Assembly: GCF_002871005.1 (NCBI RefSeq)
Contig: NZ_PHSN01000006.1
Location: 124,001 to 188,000, forward strand
Source of the DNA: Acidimangrovimonas sediminis
GTDB lineage: Bacteria; Pseudomonadota; Alphaproteobacteria; Rhodobacterales; Rhodobacteraceae
Direction: 5' to 3'
Length of the DNA stretch: 64,000 nt
A program made the position numbers and the translations under genes. This document shows positions 63,901 through 64,000 of the stretch, piece after piece (the stretch's first letter is position 1; the number at the start of each line of letters is the position of its first letter). The notes below the pieces were generated by a model. The model made no database searches and was not told where the DNA came from. It worked only from the letters and a program-made list of their open reading frames with translations.

Positions 63901-64000
63901 CAGCGTGGTCGAGCATGATCAGCTGTACTTCAACCGCACGCTTGCGGGCGGTCGCGACGCGGCGGGAGTGATGGGGCTGATGCACGACACGGCGCAGGGG
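60968..64000 (+). CDS. Large RTX calcium-binding secreted protein, C-terminus beyond window
   Basis: This frame is open from about 60890 to the window edge; 1011 residues are seen from GTG 60968, preceded by AAGGGG 7 nt upstream (GTG 60965 is an alternative). Residues about 1-375 look like a beta-propeller or lectin-like region with repeated blades ([55 protein letters not shown]). From about 379 a first RTX block ([29 protein letters not shown]) and an M10-like connection follow. Residues 536-1011 are rich GGxGxDxLx nonapeptides. Three 97-98-codon modules with SYA...NTGDA.GDxYxSIE are at 62687, 62978 and 63272. No signal peptide is seen; it is probably secreted by a type I system not present here. 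Confidence 0.9.
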   Translation, partial: MDIGYAATIAANPAVLTAGITDFTILEGSGGLTLYSATGPDGGLGAWRIGAGGTVSQLGLQAYPSGSALPSDTRLLALDLPSGGEGLVALGRQGATVKAQKVGASGVVSSTSVDLTPSWGLAGTPGVGDSVGGYVALSEQGGAYLRLYGYDSSGHLVQTDKADALSQTGLNRDGGIGAIAGIEVGTGDYLVVGLHGADQVMSYKVSSGGKLSLVDQVGITSGLGIAAPTAIDTVVMDGHSYAIIGAAGTSSLSVVEVRSDGTLLATDHILDDLATRFQNVTSVAATVADGHVFVLAGGSDDGISLFALTPGGRLVHLGAVEDTYDRALANVKAVELAAVGGTLNLFAASETDPGIAHMTVATSALGVVAQGSAGSVTVSGSAGDDILIAGSGANALSGGAGADLFVFRPEAALATGQLGTVLDFQKGIDKLDLSALPLCHGTDRIAFSAKSWGVRLTYGEYWIDVRSADGGTLRASDFTDADVVNVDRTYLGNAGDEAVVITEATDTGTTPGSSGGVMTTATGAADLLACDDSGGYLSGLGGDDTLTGGSGDDTLDGGQGADLMDGGEGTDWVSYASATKGLHADLLIRSSNTGDAVGDSYTSIEAILGSGYSDQLLGSNDANLIYGDGGHDLIKGRRGDDVLDGGAGEDTLDGGGGADDLRGGAGWDIASYATSAEGVRADMAGPGTNTGDAAGDSYNSIEGLLGSAAGDTLGGTDATEWFGGGDGDDWILGRGGNDTLEGGAGNDTLEGGAGYDYLVGGDGLGDVASYFNAGTGVTVNLSNPDVNQGDARGDMYSGIEVVLGSTYADDLRGTGGANTLVGRAGDDFLIGLGDRDMLRGDDGDDTLDGGDGSDTLRGGAGHDVIYAGQGNDRALGEDGNDRIIATLGNNKLFGGSGADTISDGPGASRLVGNAGSDYLLGGAGDDTIVGNSAHDTILGGEGRDKIVGGTGNDVMAGNAGNDWFVFNPGYGADTVADFSVVEHDQLYFNRTLAGGRDAAGVMGLMHDTAQG

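Overview
The window is about 64 kb of GC-rich (roughly two-thirds G+C by eye) alphaproteobacterial chromosome. Gene content and order point to Rhodobacterales (Paracoccaceae/Roseobacteraceae type). The block hemJ-rho-mnmE-mnmG-rsmG-parA-parB followed by rph-rdgB-rid-hemW and hrcA-grpE is, as I remember it, the origin-proximal block of many Rhodobacterales chromosomes. Two perfect 16-bp parS sites (3400-3415 and 5302-5317) lie in the mnmG start region and inside rsmG, next to parAB, so this is a centromere region. No insertion sequence, prophage, integrase or CRISPR array was seen.

Layout. 1-7.6 kb: hemJ, rho, then mnmE, mnmG, rsmG, parA and parB on the plus strand with overlapping or nearly abutting genes. 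7.6-10.8 kb: a tightly coupled minus-strand operon rph-rdgB-rid-hemW-DUF454. 11-12.7 kb: hrcA-grpE with a clear terminator, then tRNA-Pro(CGG). 12.9-19.8 kb: an EamA transporter, leuB, a secreted endonuclease-like gene with a membrane protein, and the leuC-GNAT-leuD operon. 20-24.5 kb: an orphan ATP-grasp enzyme, an MscS channel, a small exported protein, and rsfS-rlmH. 24.7-29.3 kb: gpmI-envC-like-ctpA, coupled by ATGA overlaps, then rppH. 29.3-43.3 kb: a CDP-alcohol phosphatidyltransferase, a lytic transglycosylase, a thiamine-diphosphate enzyme, pbpC with its alpha-2-macroglobulin partner, and a hybrid histidine kinase. 43.4-53.8 kb: yaaA-recQ-yggT on minus; a thioesterase-like gene, a UMF1 transporter, mepA, an esterase-like protein, an ICMT-like methyltransferase and a VUT-family transporter on plus; then a small ORF plus terminator, arfB and trhO. 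53.8-64 kb: an RND efflux pair, an MFS exporter, a potassium-channel-like protein with a zinc ribbon, and a large RTX protein that runs off the right edge.

Themes. Chromosome segregation (parABS), tRNA modification (mnmE, mnmG, trhO), translation quality control (rsfS, rlmH, arfB), leucine synthesis, and envelope or peptidoglycan remodelling (EnvC-like, CtpA, MltB-like, PbpC/A2M, MepA) account for most genes. Many neighbours are translationally coupled.

The most unusual part is 52068-52320. An 18-codon ORF has a Shine-Dalgarno region complementary to the 16S rRNA 3' end over 15 nt. It is followed by a CUCC-containing hairpin and a strong intrinsic terminator, just upstream of the ribosome-rescue gene arfB, which has no Shine-Dalgarno of its own. 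A second notable item is a family of about 50-90 bp palindromic intergenic repeats, with three clear copies (24530, 43303, 52761). All assignments come from reading the sequence; no database search was run.
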